A model generated the notes under the pieces. That model searched no databases. It was given only the letters and a program-made list of their open reading frames with translations, and was not told the DNA's origin. Below, piece by piece: positions 7,682 through 15,877 of a stretch of 34,530 bases of DNA (its first letter is position 1; the number at the start of each line of letters is the position of its first letter). Both the position numbers and the translations under genes were made by a program. The stretch comes from a bacterium. GTDB taxonomy: Bacteria > Pseudomonadota > Gammaproteobacteria > Burkholderiales > SG8-41. The DNA is taken from NCBI GenBank assembly GCA_027310225.1, contig DAIDBG010000317.1, positions 1-34,530 of the forward strand, written 5' to 3'.

Positions 7682-8938
7682 TCACGCCGATTCCCCGTTG
7701 ATGATGCCGAGCCGCGCGTAGATCGGCCGCAGGTGCCGGCGCAGCTCGGGCAGCCGGCGCCACAGCCAGAGCGCTCCCAGCATGCAGGCGACGCCGCCGG
7801 CGGCCAGCGCGTGCGGGGCGCCGATCCAGGAGGCGAGCGCCCCGGCGGCGAGGCTGCCCAGCGGGGACATGCCGAGGAAGGCCATGGTGTAGAAGCTCAT
7901 GACACGGCCGCGCATGCCGTCCTCGACGATGATCTGGATGATGGTGGACACGCTCATGGCCGTGACGATGATGCCGAGGCCGACGAGCGCGATCATCACG
8001 AGCGAGAGCGCGAGCAGGCTCGAGTAAGAGAAGACGACGAGCGCGGCCCCGGCGGTGAAGGCCCCCGCCGCGGTCCAGCGCGTCAACCCGCGCAGGTTCT
8101 TGCGTGCGGCGAGGAACATCACGCCGGCAACGCCGCCGAGGCCCGCGGCGCCGATGAGAAAGCCGAGCGTGTCCGCGCCGCCGGCAAACACTTCCGCGGC
8201 GAAGATCGGCATCAGCGTCAGGTACGGCGTCGCCATGAAGCTCACCAGCGCGACGATCGGCAGCAGCCACCGCACCGGCGCCAGGTTCCAGGCGTAGGCC
8301 GCCCCTTCCCCGAGACTCGCCCACAGGCGCAGCGTCGCCGGCGCTTTCGCGCGGGGCGCGATCGTCATCAGCGCCAGGCTGGCGACGAGGGCGAGCTTGG
8401 AGAAGCCGTTCAGCAGGAAGCCGAAGGCCTCGCTCGACATCGTGAGCAGGACGCCGGCGACGGCGGGGCCGATCATGCGGCCGCCGTTCTGCATCGCTCC
8501 GTTGAAGGCGATGGCGCTCGGCAGGTCCTGCCTCGAGGGCACCATTTCGAGCGTGAACGACTGGCGGACCGGCGCGTCAATGGCGAGGATCACGCCGAAC
8601 AGGGCCGCCGTCGCGATGACGTGCCACGCCTCGATCACGTTCAGGTAAGCGAGCGCGGCGAGCGCGAAGGCCGGCGCCATCGCCGCCGCCTGCGTCGCCA
8701 GCAGGAGCTTCCTGCGGTCGAAGCGGTCCGCCCACAGGCCGCCGAAGGGCGCGAGCACGAGGATCGCGAACTGGCCGGCGAAGCCGGTCACGCCCAGCAG
8801 CCACGCCGAGCCGGTGAGGCGGTAAACCAGCCAGCTCATGGCGATCTGCTGGACCCAGGTGCCGATGACGGACAGGGACTGGCCGGCGAAGAACAGCCGG
8901 TAGTTGCGGTGGCGGAACGCGCGCAGCGAATGAATCAT
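7682..8938 (-). CDS. Major facilitator superfamily transporter (MFS_3/EntS-like)
   Basis: A 418-residue integral membrane protein starting LRAFRHRNYRLFFAGQSLSVIGTWVQQIAMSWLVYRLTGSAWLLG, a start typical of the MFS_3/enterobactin-exporter EntS-like group. GGLWADRFDRRKLL is the loop-2/3 MFS signature (GxLxDRxxRR type). About twelve hydrophobic segments follow. Family members are proton-driven exporters of siderophores or drugs; the substrate here cannot be read. The start ATG is well placed by homology, but no Shine-Dalgarno sequence lies directly before it; instead a perfect 15-bp stem-loop ends one base upstream. Confidence 0.85.
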   Translation of the reverse strand: MIHSLRAFRHRNYRLFFAGQSLSVIGTWVQQIAMSWLVYRLTGSAWLLGVTGFAGQFAILVLAPFGGLWADRFDRRKLLLATQAAAMAPAFALAALAYLNVIEAWHVIATAALFGVILAIDAPVRQSFTLEMVPSRQDLPSAIAFNGAMQNGGRMIGPAVAGVLLTMSSEAFGFLLNGFSKLALVASLALMTIAPRAKAPATLRLWASLGEGAAYAWNLAPVRWLLPIVALVSFMATPYLTLMPIFAAEVFAGGADTLGFLIGAAGLGGVAGVMFLAARKNLRGLTRWTAAGAFTAGAALVVFSYSSLLALSLVMIALVGLGIIVTAMSVSTIIQIIVEDGMRGRVMSFYTMAFLGMSPLGSLAAGALASWIGAPHALAAGGVACMLGALWLWRRLPELRRHLRPIYARLGIINGESA

Positions 8939-8939
8939 C

Positions 8940-8976
8940 TAAGGAATTCGGCGGCTCGGGACCGCCGAATTCCTTA
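8940..8976. promoter_or_regulatory. Perfect 15-bp stem-loop abutting the MFS start codon
   Basis: TAAGGAATTCGGCGG (8940-8954) pairs exactly with CCGCCGAATTCCTTA (8962-8976) over a 7-nt loop. On the minus-strand mRNA the 3' arm ends one base before the MFS ATG, and the only AAGGA sequence is locked in the 5' arm. There is no U-run on either strand, so it does not look like an intrinsic terminator. It could be an operator or a translation-controlling hairpin. Confidence 0.7.
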
Positions 8977-9076
8977 CAGGATCTGTGCCAGGCACGGAAC
9001 TTTGGTCACGCGGCGGAAAGAACACACTGCGAGCGCGCGTTGTCATCCTGGTTGGGTAAAGTGGCCCGGCAGAATC

Positions 9077-12000
9077 CTAGAGCTTGCGCAGCTGCTCGTT
9101 GACTTTGTCGAGCGTGGCGGTGAAGCGGGCGAGCCGTTCCTTCTCCTGCGCCACGATGAGCGGCGGGGCGCGCTGGATGAAGCCCGGATTGTCGAGCTTC
9201 GCCTGCGCCCTGGCGATCTCCGCCTCGAGCCGCGACACCTCTCTGGCGAGGCGGCCGCGCTCGGCGGCGACATCAATTTCCACCTTCAGCATGAGCTTGT
9301 GCTCCCCGACGATGGACACCGGCGCGTCGGCTTTGGGCAGCTCGTGGTCGGTGATCATGACCTCGGAGAGGCGCGCCAGCGCCATGAGATAGGGGGCGTA
9401 CGAGGCCATCTGCTGGCGCCTGCCCTGGACCAGCAGCGGCAGCCGCTGGCCGGGCGCGATGCTCATGTCGCTGCGGAGCGTGCGGCAGGCGTTGACGAGA
9501 TCCTTCAGCACCGCCATCTCGCGCTCGGCCGCCTCGTCAATTTTTTCCGGCTGCGGCTGCGGGTAAGGCTGGACCATGATCGAGACCCCCCCTTCGGTTT
9601 CCCCCCTTGTGCGAGGGGGGGATAAGGAGGGCTTGCCGGCGAGCGGCGCCACCTTCTGCCACAGCTCCTCGGTGATGAACGGAATCACCGGGTGCGCGAG
9701 CCGCAGGATCGTCTCCAGCACGCGCGTCAGCGTGCGGCGCGTAGCGCGCTGCTGCGCCTCGTTGCCGCCTGCGAGCTGGACCTTGGCGAGCTCCACGTAC
9801 CAGTCGCAGTACTCGTCCCACACGAAGCGGTAGATCGCGCTGGCGACGTTGTCGAGACGGTACTCCTCGAAACCCTTCGCCACTTCGGCCTCGGTGCGCT
9901 GAAGCAGGCTCACGATCCAGCGATCCGCCACCGACAGCTCGGCGGGCAGCCGCTCGTCCAGTCCCACATCCCTTCCCTCGCAATTCATCAGCACGAAGCG
10001 CGCCGCGTTCCACAGCTTGTTGCAGAAGTTGCGGTAGCCCTCGCAGCGCTTGAAGTCGAAATTGACGTTGCGGCCGAGCGTCGCGTAGGCGGCCATCGTG
10101 AAGCGCAGCGCGTCCGCACCGTAGGCGGGAATGCCTTCCGGGAACTCCCGCTTCGTGCGCTCGGCGATCTTCGGCGCGTCCTCCGGCTTGCGCAGGCCCG
10201 TGGCGCGCTTCCCGAGCAGCGGCGCGAGCGCGATGCCGTCGATCAGGTCCACCGGGTCTATGGTATTGCCTTCCGATTTCGACATCTTCCTGCCGTCCGC
10301 GTCGCGCACGATGCCGTGGATGTAGACGTCGCGGAACGGCACGCGCCCCGTGAAGTGAGTCGTCATCATGATCATGCGCGCGACCCAGAAGAAGATGATC
10401 TCGTAGCCGGTGACGAGGACCGAGGACGGCAGGTAGAGGTCGTACGCGGTCCGGTCCTCGCCCTGCGGGTCGGGCCACCCGAGCGTCGAGTGGCAGACCA
10501 GCGCCGAGGAAAACCACGTGTCGAGCACGTCCGGGTCGCGCGTGAGCTGCGCGCCGCCGGCCTGCCTGCGCGCTTCCTCCTCGCTGCGCGCGACATGGAT
10601 GTTCCCGCGTTCGTCGTACCACGCGGGAATCCGGTGGCCCCACCACAACTGGCGCGAGATGCACCAGTCCTGGAGGTTCTTCATCCACTGGTAGTAGGTG
10701 TTGACCCAGTTTTCCGGATAGAAGCGGATGGCGCCCTTCTCGACCGCCTCGAGCGCGACCTGCGCCATTGATCTCCCGGGGTGCAGCGTGCCGGCCGGCG
10801 CGGGCCTGGTGACCGCGACGAACCACTGGTCGGTAAGCATCGGCTCGACCGCCGCTTCGGTGCGCCCGCAGCGCGGCACCGTCATGCGGTGCGGCTTCAC
10901 CGATTCCAGCAGCCCCAGCTTGCCGAAGTCCTCGACGATGCGCTTGCGCGCCTCGTAACGGTCGAGCCCGCGGTACGCCGCGGGCAGCAGCTCGGAGACC
11001 GACTTGCCCTGGATTCCCGTTGCATCGTCCGCGTGCGCTGCGCCGCCCGCCGCGGCCCGCTGCCCGAACTCGAAGTCGTCGAGCGGCGAGTCCTTGAGCT
11101 GCGCGTTTTTCTTGAAGATGCCGGGCGGGTAGAGCTGCAGGTAGTTCGCCGCCTTGAGCGTCTGGGCGATGACCGCGCGATGACGCAGCCAGACGTTGAA
11201 GTCGTTGAAATCGTGCGCCGGCGTGATTTTCACGCAGCCGGTGCCGAACGTCCTGTCCACGTACTCGTCGGCGATGACCGGGATCTCGCGCTCCGCAAGC
11301 GGCAGCACCAGCGTCTTGCCCACGAGGTGCCGGTAGCGCCCGTCATCCGGATGCACCGCGACCGCGACATCGCCGAGCATCGTTTCAGGGCGGGTGGTCG
11401 CCACCGTGAGATGGCCTTTGCCGTCCTTCAGCGGGTAGCGGATGTGCCACAGGCTGCCTTCCTCCTCCTCGGCTTCGACCTCGAGATCGGACACCGCGGT
11501 GAGCAGCACCGGGTCCCAGTTGACGAGCCGCTTGCCGCGGTAGATGAGCCCCTGCTCGTAGAGGCGCACGAACGTTTCGGTCACCACGCGCGACAGCCTC
11601 TCGTCCATGGTGAAGTACTCGCGCGTCCAGTCGCAGGAGGCGCCGAGGCGCCGCATCTGCTGCGTGATCGTGGAGCCGGACTGCTGCTTCCACTCCCACA
11701 CCTTCTCGATGAACTTCTCGCGCCCAAGCTGCTCGCGCGAGGTGCCCTCCTGCTCGAGCTGGCGCTCCACCACGATCTGCGTCGCAATCCCGGCATGGTC
11801 GGTGCCGGGCAGCCACAGCGTGTTGCGGCCGCGCATGCGGTGATAGCGCGTCAGCGCGTCCATGATGGTCTGATTGAACGCGTGGCCCATGTGCAGCACG
11901 CCGGTGACGTTGGGCGGGGGCAGCTGGATGCAGTAGCTGCCGGGATTCGCGGCGTCGAGGCCAGCCTTGAACCAGCCGTTGTTCTCCCAGACCTGATACC

Positions 12001-12625
12001 AGCGCCTCTCGATTGCCGCCGGCTCGAAACTCTTGGCGGGCTCCATGTCGGAAGAGGCGGGGGACGAACCGGAAAAAACGGGCATTATAGCGGAGGCGGG
12101 GGCGGCGGCCGGCTCCTGCGTGGCCTTCATTTCCACGGTGTGACGCAGGTTCTTCGGCTGGGTGCGCAGCGTTTCCTCGATCAGGGCGCGCACCGTGCCG
12201 CTGATGTCGGATTTGAGGTTCTGGCTGACTCTGGCGAGCGCCGCATCGAGCGCGGCGCCGATGTCGGGCATGAAGCGCTCCTGCACGACCTGAGCGATCT
12301 GCTGATCGAGGTCGCGCTTCAGCTTCTGGTAGACGCTGTGCTCGAGGTTCTGGACCTGTACCCGGGAAATCACTTCACCGGCCGCCGCCGGCGCTTCGGG
12401 GGCCGCCTCCGCCGGCGCGGCGGGCTCCCGCCGCAGCGGCACGATTTCGGTCAGCGTCGGAATGTCGGCGCCCGCGGCGTGTTCTTCGACCGCTTCGGTC
12501 AGCGTCGGAATGTCGGGCGGGACGGAAGCGGGTTGAGGCGGTGCCGTCCTGCGATGGCGACCGAGCAGCGCGTCCGCGCGTCTGAGCAGATCGTCGTCGT
12601 CGTGCCGGATCGGGTGCTCTGCCAT
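9077..12625 (-). CDS. valS: Valine--tRNA ligase with in-frame N-terminal extension
   Basis: The frame is open from ATG 12625 ([12 protein letters not shown]; the track's TTG 12643 is six codons further up) to 9077, 1182 residues. ValRS proper starts at ATG 12046 ([17 protein letters not shown]), giving 989 residues against 951 in E. coli. Class-I motifs are visible: HMGH in [20 protein letters not shown] in [14 protein letters not shown], the editing domain ([17 protein letters not shown]), and a C-terminal coiled coil ending EQLRKL. Two unusual segments stand out: about 40 extra residues in the editing domain (about 10990-11190) and [15 protein letters not shown] from a repeat (9586-9632). 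Which start is used in the cell is undecided. It follows pepA and holC in the usual betaproteobacterial order. Confidence 0.93.
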   Translation of the reverse strand: MAEHPIRHDDDDLLRRADALLGRHRRTAPPQPASVPPDIPTLTEAVEEHAAGADIPTLTEIVPLRREPAAPAEAAPEAPAAAGEVISRVQVQNLEHSVYQKLKRDLDQQIAQVVQERFMPDIGAALDAALARVSQNLKSDISGTVRALIEETLRTQPKNLRHTVEMKATQEPAAAPASAIMPVFSGSSPASSDMEPAKSFEPAAIERRWYQVWENNGWFKAGLDAANPGSYCIQLPPPNVTGVLHMGHAFNQTIMDALTRYHRMRGRNTLWLPGTDHAGIATQIVVERQLEQEGTSREQLGREKFIEKVWEWKQQSGSTITQQMRRLGASCDWTREYFTMDERLSRVVTETFVRLYEQGLIYRGKRLVNWDPVLLTAVSDLEVEAEEEEGSLWHIRYPLKDGKGHLTVATTRPETMLGDVAVAVHPDDGRYRHLVGKTLVLPLAEREIPVIADEYVDRTFGTGCVKITPAHDFNDFNVWLRHRAVIAQTLKAANYLQLYPPGIFKKNAQLKDSPLDDFEFGQRAAAGGAAHADDATGIQGKSVSELLPAAYRGLDRYEARKRIVEDFGKLGLLESVKPHRMTVPRCGRTEAAVEPMLTDQWFVAVTRPAPAGTLHPGRSMAQVALEAVEKGAIRFYPENWVNTYYQWMKNLQDWCISRQLWWGHRIPAWYDERGNIHVARSEEEARRQAGGAQLTRDPDVLDTWFSSALVCHSTLGWPDPQGEDRTAYDLYLPSSVLVTGYEIIFFWVARMIMMTTHFTGRVPFRDVYIHGIVRDADGRKMSKSEGNTIDPVDLIDGIALAPLLGKRATGLRKPEDAPKIAERTKREFPEGIPAYGADALRFTMAAYATLGRNVNFDFKRCEGYRNFCNKLWNAARFVLMNCEGRDVGLDERLPAELSVADRWIVSLLQRTEAEVAKGFEEYRLDNVASAIYRFVWDEYCDWYVELAKVQLAGGNEAQQRATRRTLTRVLETILRLAHPVIPFITEELWQKVAPLAGKPSLSPPRTRGETEGGVSIMVQPYPQPQPEKIDEAAEREMAVLKDLVNACRTLRSDMSIAPGQRLPLLVQGRRQQMASYAPYLMALARLSEVMITDHELPKADAPVSIVGEHKLMLKVEIDVAAERGRLAREVSRLEAEIARAQAKLDNPGFIQRAPPLIVAQEKERLARFTATLDKVNEQLRKL
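9586..9632. repeat. C/G-rich repeat inserted in frame in valS
   Basis: The stretch contains CCCCCCTTGTGCGAGGGGGG (9601-9620), an 8-bp stem with a 4-nt loop, flanked by further C-runs and by GATAAGGAGGG. It encodes [15 protein letters not shown] between the normal ValRS segments APLAGK and [10 protein letters not shown]. Low complexity, palindromy and absence from the family pattern suggest insertion of an intergenic-type repeat that kept the frame. Confidence 0.7.
12047..12625 (-). other. N-terminal extension domain of ValS (PTLTE repeat plus helical segment)
   Basis: Residues 1-193 of the long ORF. DIPTLTE occurs twice (DIPTLTEAV and DIPTLTEIV), encoded by an exact 23-bp direct repeat at 12446-12468 and 12494-12516. 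An Ala/Pro-rich linker follows, then about 80 residues predicted to be helical ([28 protein letters not shown] and on). Similar small stand-alone proteins upstream of valS occur in betaproteobacteria as far as I recall (DUF2486-like; unverified). Here there is no stop codon between it and ValRS. Confidence 0.6.
12084..12089 (-). promoter_or_regulatory. Possible internal -10 element for valS
   Basis: The minus strand reads TATAAT, a perfect sigma70 -10 sequence, 38 bp upstream of the canonical ValRS start codon at 12046. No recognisable -35 sequence lies 16-18 bp before it and there is no extended -10 TG, so it is suggestive only. Confidence 0.3.
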
Positions 12626-12631
12626 TAAGTC

Positions 12632-12713
12632 GGTGAACGGCAAAACGGTGAACGGCGGCAGGTCGGACCGGCTGCCCGGCGTTCTTCACTGATCACTGTT
12701 GACCGTTCGCCGT
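12632..12713. repeat. Inverted GTGAACGGC-type intergenic repeat
   Basis: Between holC and valS, CGGTGAACGGC occurs twice (about 12631-12657) and faces CGCCGTTCACTG at about 12708-12719, which overlaps the holC stop. The layout resembles the other gene-end repeats in this window (13146-13226, 16955-17033). Confidence 0.45.
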
Positions 12714-13145
12714 TCACTGGTCCTGGGGCTTGCTCAGATCGTGCGTGCGGATATCGTAGCCGCGGTCGCGGTAGAAGCGGAAACGCTCACGGGCCCGCGA
12801 GCGGTCCTCCTCGTCGAGGCTGACGATCTCGATCAGCCGCTGGAAACGGCTGAAGAACGGCGGCCATTCCGCGCGCAGGTTCAGCAGCACCTCGTCGTGC
12901 AGCAGCTTTTCTCCCCGGCAGTCAACGATCACCGGCGTTACCGCGGCCAGCGGATCCTCCGGCGCGCAGTGCGGCACGAAGGCGATCGCCGGCGTGGTCC
13001 ACAGCATGCGGTCGAAGCGATGCGCCGTGTCGGCATCGGGACAGAACACCGCGACCTTGAGGCCGTGCGCGAAAGCCTTGGCCGAGAGCGCGCACGCGGC
13101 CCTCAATTTGTCCGGGACGTGGGTGTAGAAATCAATCTGCGTCAT
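12714..13145 (-). CDS. holC: DNA polymerase III subunit chi
   Basis: A 143-residue protein starting MTQIDFYTHVPDKLRAACALSAKAF, the usual HolC opening, with LWTTPAIAFVPHC, DPLAAVTPVIVD and a C-terminal FRFYRDRGYDIRTHDLSK. Chi links the clamp-loader psi subunit to SSB at the replication fork. Length agrees with the family (about 140-150). Its place between pepA and valS is the classic proteobacterial arrangement and supports the call. Confidence 0.93.
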   Translation of the reverse strand: MTQIDFYTHVPDKLRAACALSAKAFAHGLKVAVFCPDADTAHRFDRMLWTTPAIAFVPHCAPEDPLAAVTPVIVDCRGEKLLHDEVLLNLRAEWPPFFSRFQRLIEIVSLDEEDRSRARERFRFYRDRGYDIRTHDLSKPQDQ

Positions 13146-13226
13146 AACCTAATGATGAATGCGGAAAGATGAGTGATGACAGCCTGCGGCTTAGTTTCAA
13201 TTCTGCATTTTGCACTCATCATTCAT
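13146..13226. repeat. ATGATGAAT-type inverted intergenic repeat (holC-pepA gap)
   Basis: The arm AATGATGAATGCGGAAAGATGAGTGATGA faces TTCTGCATTTTGCACTCATCATTCATCG, an imperfect inverted repeat filling the gap between pepA and holC. The same words recur at 16955-17033 and 22366-22395. Confidence 0.65.
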
Positions 13227-14719
13227 CGCTGTCCGCGCTTGACCCGGTTCAGCAAGAACTGGGTCAGCAGCGGAACAGGGCGGCCGGTGGCGCCTTTTTC
13301 CTTGCCGCTCTTCCACGCGGTGCCCGCGATGTCCAGATGGGCCCACCGGTACTGCTTCGTGAAGCGCGCGAGGAAGCACGCCGCCGTCACCGCGCCCGCG
13401 GGGCGGCCGCCGATGTTGGCGAAATCGGCGAAGTTGCTCTTCAGCTGCTCCTGGTAGTCGTCCCACAACGGCAGGTGCCAGACGCGGTCGCAGGCGGTCT
13501 CTCCCGCGTTGAGGACCTCGCGCGCGAGCGCGTCGTCGTTGGCGAACAGGCCCGTCGCCACGTGCCCGAGCGCGATCACGCACGCTCCGGTGAGCGTGGC
13601 GACGTCCACCACCACCGCCGGCTTGAAGCGCTCGACATAGGTGAGCGCGTCGCACAGGATCAGCCGGCCCTCCGCGTCGGTGTTGAGGATCTCCACCGTC
13701 TGGCCCGAGAGGCTTTTCACGATGTCGCCCGGCCGGCTGGCACGGCCGCCCGGCATATTCTCGGTGGCGGGAATAACACCCACTACGTTCACCGGCAGGC
13801 GCATCTCGCCCACCGCCTTCAGCGTGCCGAGCACGCTGGCGGCGCCGCACATGTCGAACTTCATCTCGTCCATCTCGGCGGCGGGCTTGAGCGAGATGCC
13901 GCCGGTGTCGAAGGTGATGCCCTTGCCCACCAGCACCACCGGCTTCATCTTCTGCGGGCCGCCGCGGTGCTCGAGCGTGATGAATTTCGGCGGCTGGCTG
14001 CTGCCGCGCGCGACCGACAGGAGCGTGCCCATGCCGAGCTTCTCCATGTCCTCGCGCTCGAGCACCGTCAGCTTCATGCGGTAGCGTTTCGCCAGCTCGC
14101 GCGCCTGGTCGGCGAGATGGGCGGGGGTGCAGACGTTGGGCGGCAGGTTGCCGAGATCCTTGGCCAGGTTCATGCCGTGCGCGACGGCGAGCCCGTGCTC
14201 GAGCCCTGCGGCGGCGCGCCGCTGCGCGGCACGGTCCACGTTGAGCGCGAGCCGGCGCAGGGCCGGCTCCTCGTCGTTCTTGCTCTTCATCCGGGTGAAG
14301 CGGTAGGCGCACTCGCGCGCGACCATCACGGCGTGCGCCACCTTCCAGGCGACATCGCGCCGGCCCACGGCGAGCTCGGTCAGGTGCAGCGACGCCTCTT
14401 CCGCACCGGTGGCGTTGAGCGCACGGATCGCCGCCGCCACGGCGTCCCGGTACTGCTTCTCGCGGAACCCGGCCTCACGCCCGAGCCCGACCAGCAGCAC
14501 CCGTTCGGCCGCCACGCCGGGCACGTTGTGGAGCAGCAGCGTCGTGCCGGACTTGCCCTGCATGTCGCCGTGCCGCAGGATCCCGCTCAAGTAACCTTTC
14601 GCCACGCGATCGAGACTGACGGCGGCGGCAGAGGGCTTGCGCGGCTCGAACACGCCCACCACCAGGCAGCCGCTGCGGCCCGTCTGCGGCGCGCCGCTTT
14701 TTATGCTAAATTCCACCAT
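13223..14719 (-). CDS. pepA: Leucyl aminopeptidase (cytosol aminopeptidase, M17)
   Basis: A 498-residue protein. The M17 signature NTDAEGRLILCDAL is present, together with the metal-binding stretch VGKGITFDTGGISLKPAAEMDEMKFDM. It ends in the usual DIAGTAW and GATGRPVPLL blocks. PepA removes N-terminal residues from peptides using two metal ions; in E. coli it also binds DNA as a repressor/architectural protein. It is the first gene of pepA-holC-valS and is divergent from lptFG. A GGAG ribosome site precedes ATG 14719, and a good promoter lies immediately upstream (14746-14775). Confidence 0.96.
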   Translation of the reverse strand: MVEFSIKSGAPQTGRSGCLVVGVFEPRKPSAAAVSLDRVAKGYLSGILRHGDMQGKSGTTLLLHNVPGVAAERVLLVGLGREAGFREKQYRDAVAAAIRALNATGAEEASLHLTELAVGRRDVAWKVAHAVMVARECAYRFTRMKSKNDEEPALRRLALNVDRAAQRRAAAGLEHGLAVAHGMNLAKDLGNLPPNVCTPAHLADQARELAKRYRMKLTVLEREDMEKLGMGTLLSVARGSSQPPKFITLEHRGGPQKMKPVVLVGKGITFDTGGISLKPAAEMDEMKFDMCGAASVLGTLKAVGEMRLPVNVVGVIPATENMPGGRASRPGDIVKSLSGQTVEILNTDAEGRLILCDALTYVERFKPAVVVDVATLTGACVIALGHVATGLFANDDALAREVLNAGETACDRVWHLPLWDDYQEQLKSNFADFANIGGRPAGAVTAACFLARFTKQYRWAHLDIAGTAWKSGKEKGATGRPVPLLTQFLLNRVKRGQR

Positions 14720-14745
14720 GTGCTCCGTGTCGGATTAGGTCCCTG

Positions 14746-14775
14746 ATTATTTGCGGATTCCCCGCAAATTGTCAA
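14746..14775 (-). promoter_or_regulatory. pepA promoter with palindrome in the spacer
   Basis: On the minus strand, TTGACA (14775-14770) is separated by 18 bp from AATAAT (14751-14746), leaving about 20 nt of leader before pepA. The spacer and the edge of the -10 hold a perfect inverted repeat, CCGCAAAT/ATTTGCGG (14762-14769 and 14749-14756, 5-nt centre), well placed for a repressor. Confidence 0.6.
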
Positions 14776-14794
14776 AACGGCGCGCGGATTCCCG

Positions 14795-15877
14795 ATGATC
14801 TTTCATCGTAGCCTGCTGCGAGAGCTCATCATCGCGGCACTCGCCACCTTTTTCGTGCTGCTCGGCATCGTGCTCACCATGCAGCTGGTGCGCCTGCTGG
14901 GGCAGGCGGCGAGCGGCGCCATCACTTCCTTCGCGATCGCCACCCTGCTCGGTTTCTCGATCGTCAATTACCTGCCGGTGCTGCTGTCGCTCACCCTGTT
15001 CATCTCGGTGCTGATGACGCTGACGCGCAGCTACCGGGATTCCGAGATGGTGGTCTGGTTCTCGAGCGGCGTCAGCCTCATGGAATGGGTGCGCCCGGTG
15101 CTGGTCTTCGCCGCCCCCCTGGTGTTCGTCATCGGGCTGCTGTCGCTCGCGCTGTCGCCGTGGGCGGTGACGAAGAGCGAGGAGCTGCGCCGCCAAATGG
15201 ACAGCCGTGACGATGTTTCAGCCGTCTCGCCCGGCGTGTTCCGCGAATCGCGCCAGGCCGAGCGGGTGTACTTCGTGGAGGAGGTCTCTGGCACCCGGAA
15301 CCTCGTCGCCAACGTGTTCGTGAGCTCGACGCAGAACGAGAAGCAGGGCGTCATGGTGGCGGCGCGCGGTTTCCAGGAGACCGCCCCCAACGGCGACCGC
15401 TTCCTGGTGCTGATGAATGGCCGGCGCTATGAAGGCGAGCCCGGCACCGCACAGTACAAGATCTATCAATTCGACCGCTACGCGATGCGTATCGAGTCCG
15501 TGGAATCCTCGGCGCCGCGCGCGCCCACCACGAAATCGGTATCCACACCCGATCTGATGCGACAGCCGACGCCGTCCAACTTGGCCGAGCTCTCATGGCG
15601 CATCGGCCTGCCGGCAAGCGCGCTGATCCTCGCGCTGCTCGCGATACCGCTTTCCTTCGTCAACCCGCGCGCGGGCCGCTCGATGAACCTGGTCCTGGCG
15701 CTGCTGATCTACATGACCTACAGCAACCTGCTTTCGATCACCCAGGCTTCCATCGCCCAGTCGCGGCTCTCCCTCGCCGCCGGCCTGTTCGGCGTGCACG
15801 CCGCGATGCTCGTGCTGCTGGCTCTCCTGTTCTCCCGGCGGCTGATCGTGTTCTCGCCATTGCGCTTCATCCGATGA
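14795..15877 (+). CDS. lptF: LPS export ABC transporter permease LptF
   Basis: A 360-residue inner-membrane protein (MIFHRSLLRELIIAALATFFVLLGIVLTMQLVRLLGQAA). It has three hydrophobic helices before a roughly 160-residue periplasmic jellyroll-like domain and three after it (ASALILALLAIPLSFVNPRAGRS onwards), the LptF/LptG layout. With LptG and LptB it extracts LPS from the inner membrane. It overlaps lptG by four bases (ATGA). It is divergent from pepA, as in most proteobacteria. Confidence 0.95.
   Translation: MIFHRSLLRELIIAALATFFVLLGIVLTMQLVRLLGQAASGAITSFAIATLLGFSIVNYLPVLLSLTLFISVLMTLTRSYRDSEMVVWFSSGVSLMEWVRPVLVFAAPLVFVIGLLSLALSPWAVTKSEELRRQMDSRDDVSAVSPGVFRESRQAERVYFVEEVSGTRNLVANVFVSSTQNEKQGVMVAARGFQETAPNGDRFLVLMNGRRYEGEPGTAQYKIYQFDRYAMRIESVESSAPRAPTTKSVSTPDLMRQPTPSNLAELSWRIGLPASALILALLAIPLSFVNPRAGRSMNLVLALLIYMTYSNLLSITQASIAQSRLSLAAGLFGVHAAMLVLLALLFSRRLIVFSPLRFIR

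Noticed and set aside
7614-7721. Small ORF MDRFDKYRGLFAVPQPLRLAQAL..., 35 residues, with a GGAAGGGAAG sequence upstream
   Set aside because: Plausible start but overlaps the MFS 3' end and shows no recognisable family; could be another gene remnant but cannot be supported.
7457-9625. 722-residue plus-strand ORF
   Set aside because: Shadow of the MFS gene and the valS 3' end; highly charged low-complexity translation.
10781-12628. 615-residue plus-strand ORF
   Set aside because: Antisense shadow of valS produced by high GC; the minus-strand frame has clear ValRS motifs.
13169-14746. 525-residue plus-strand ORF
   Set aside because: Shadow of pepA, His/Arg-rich with no family resemblance.
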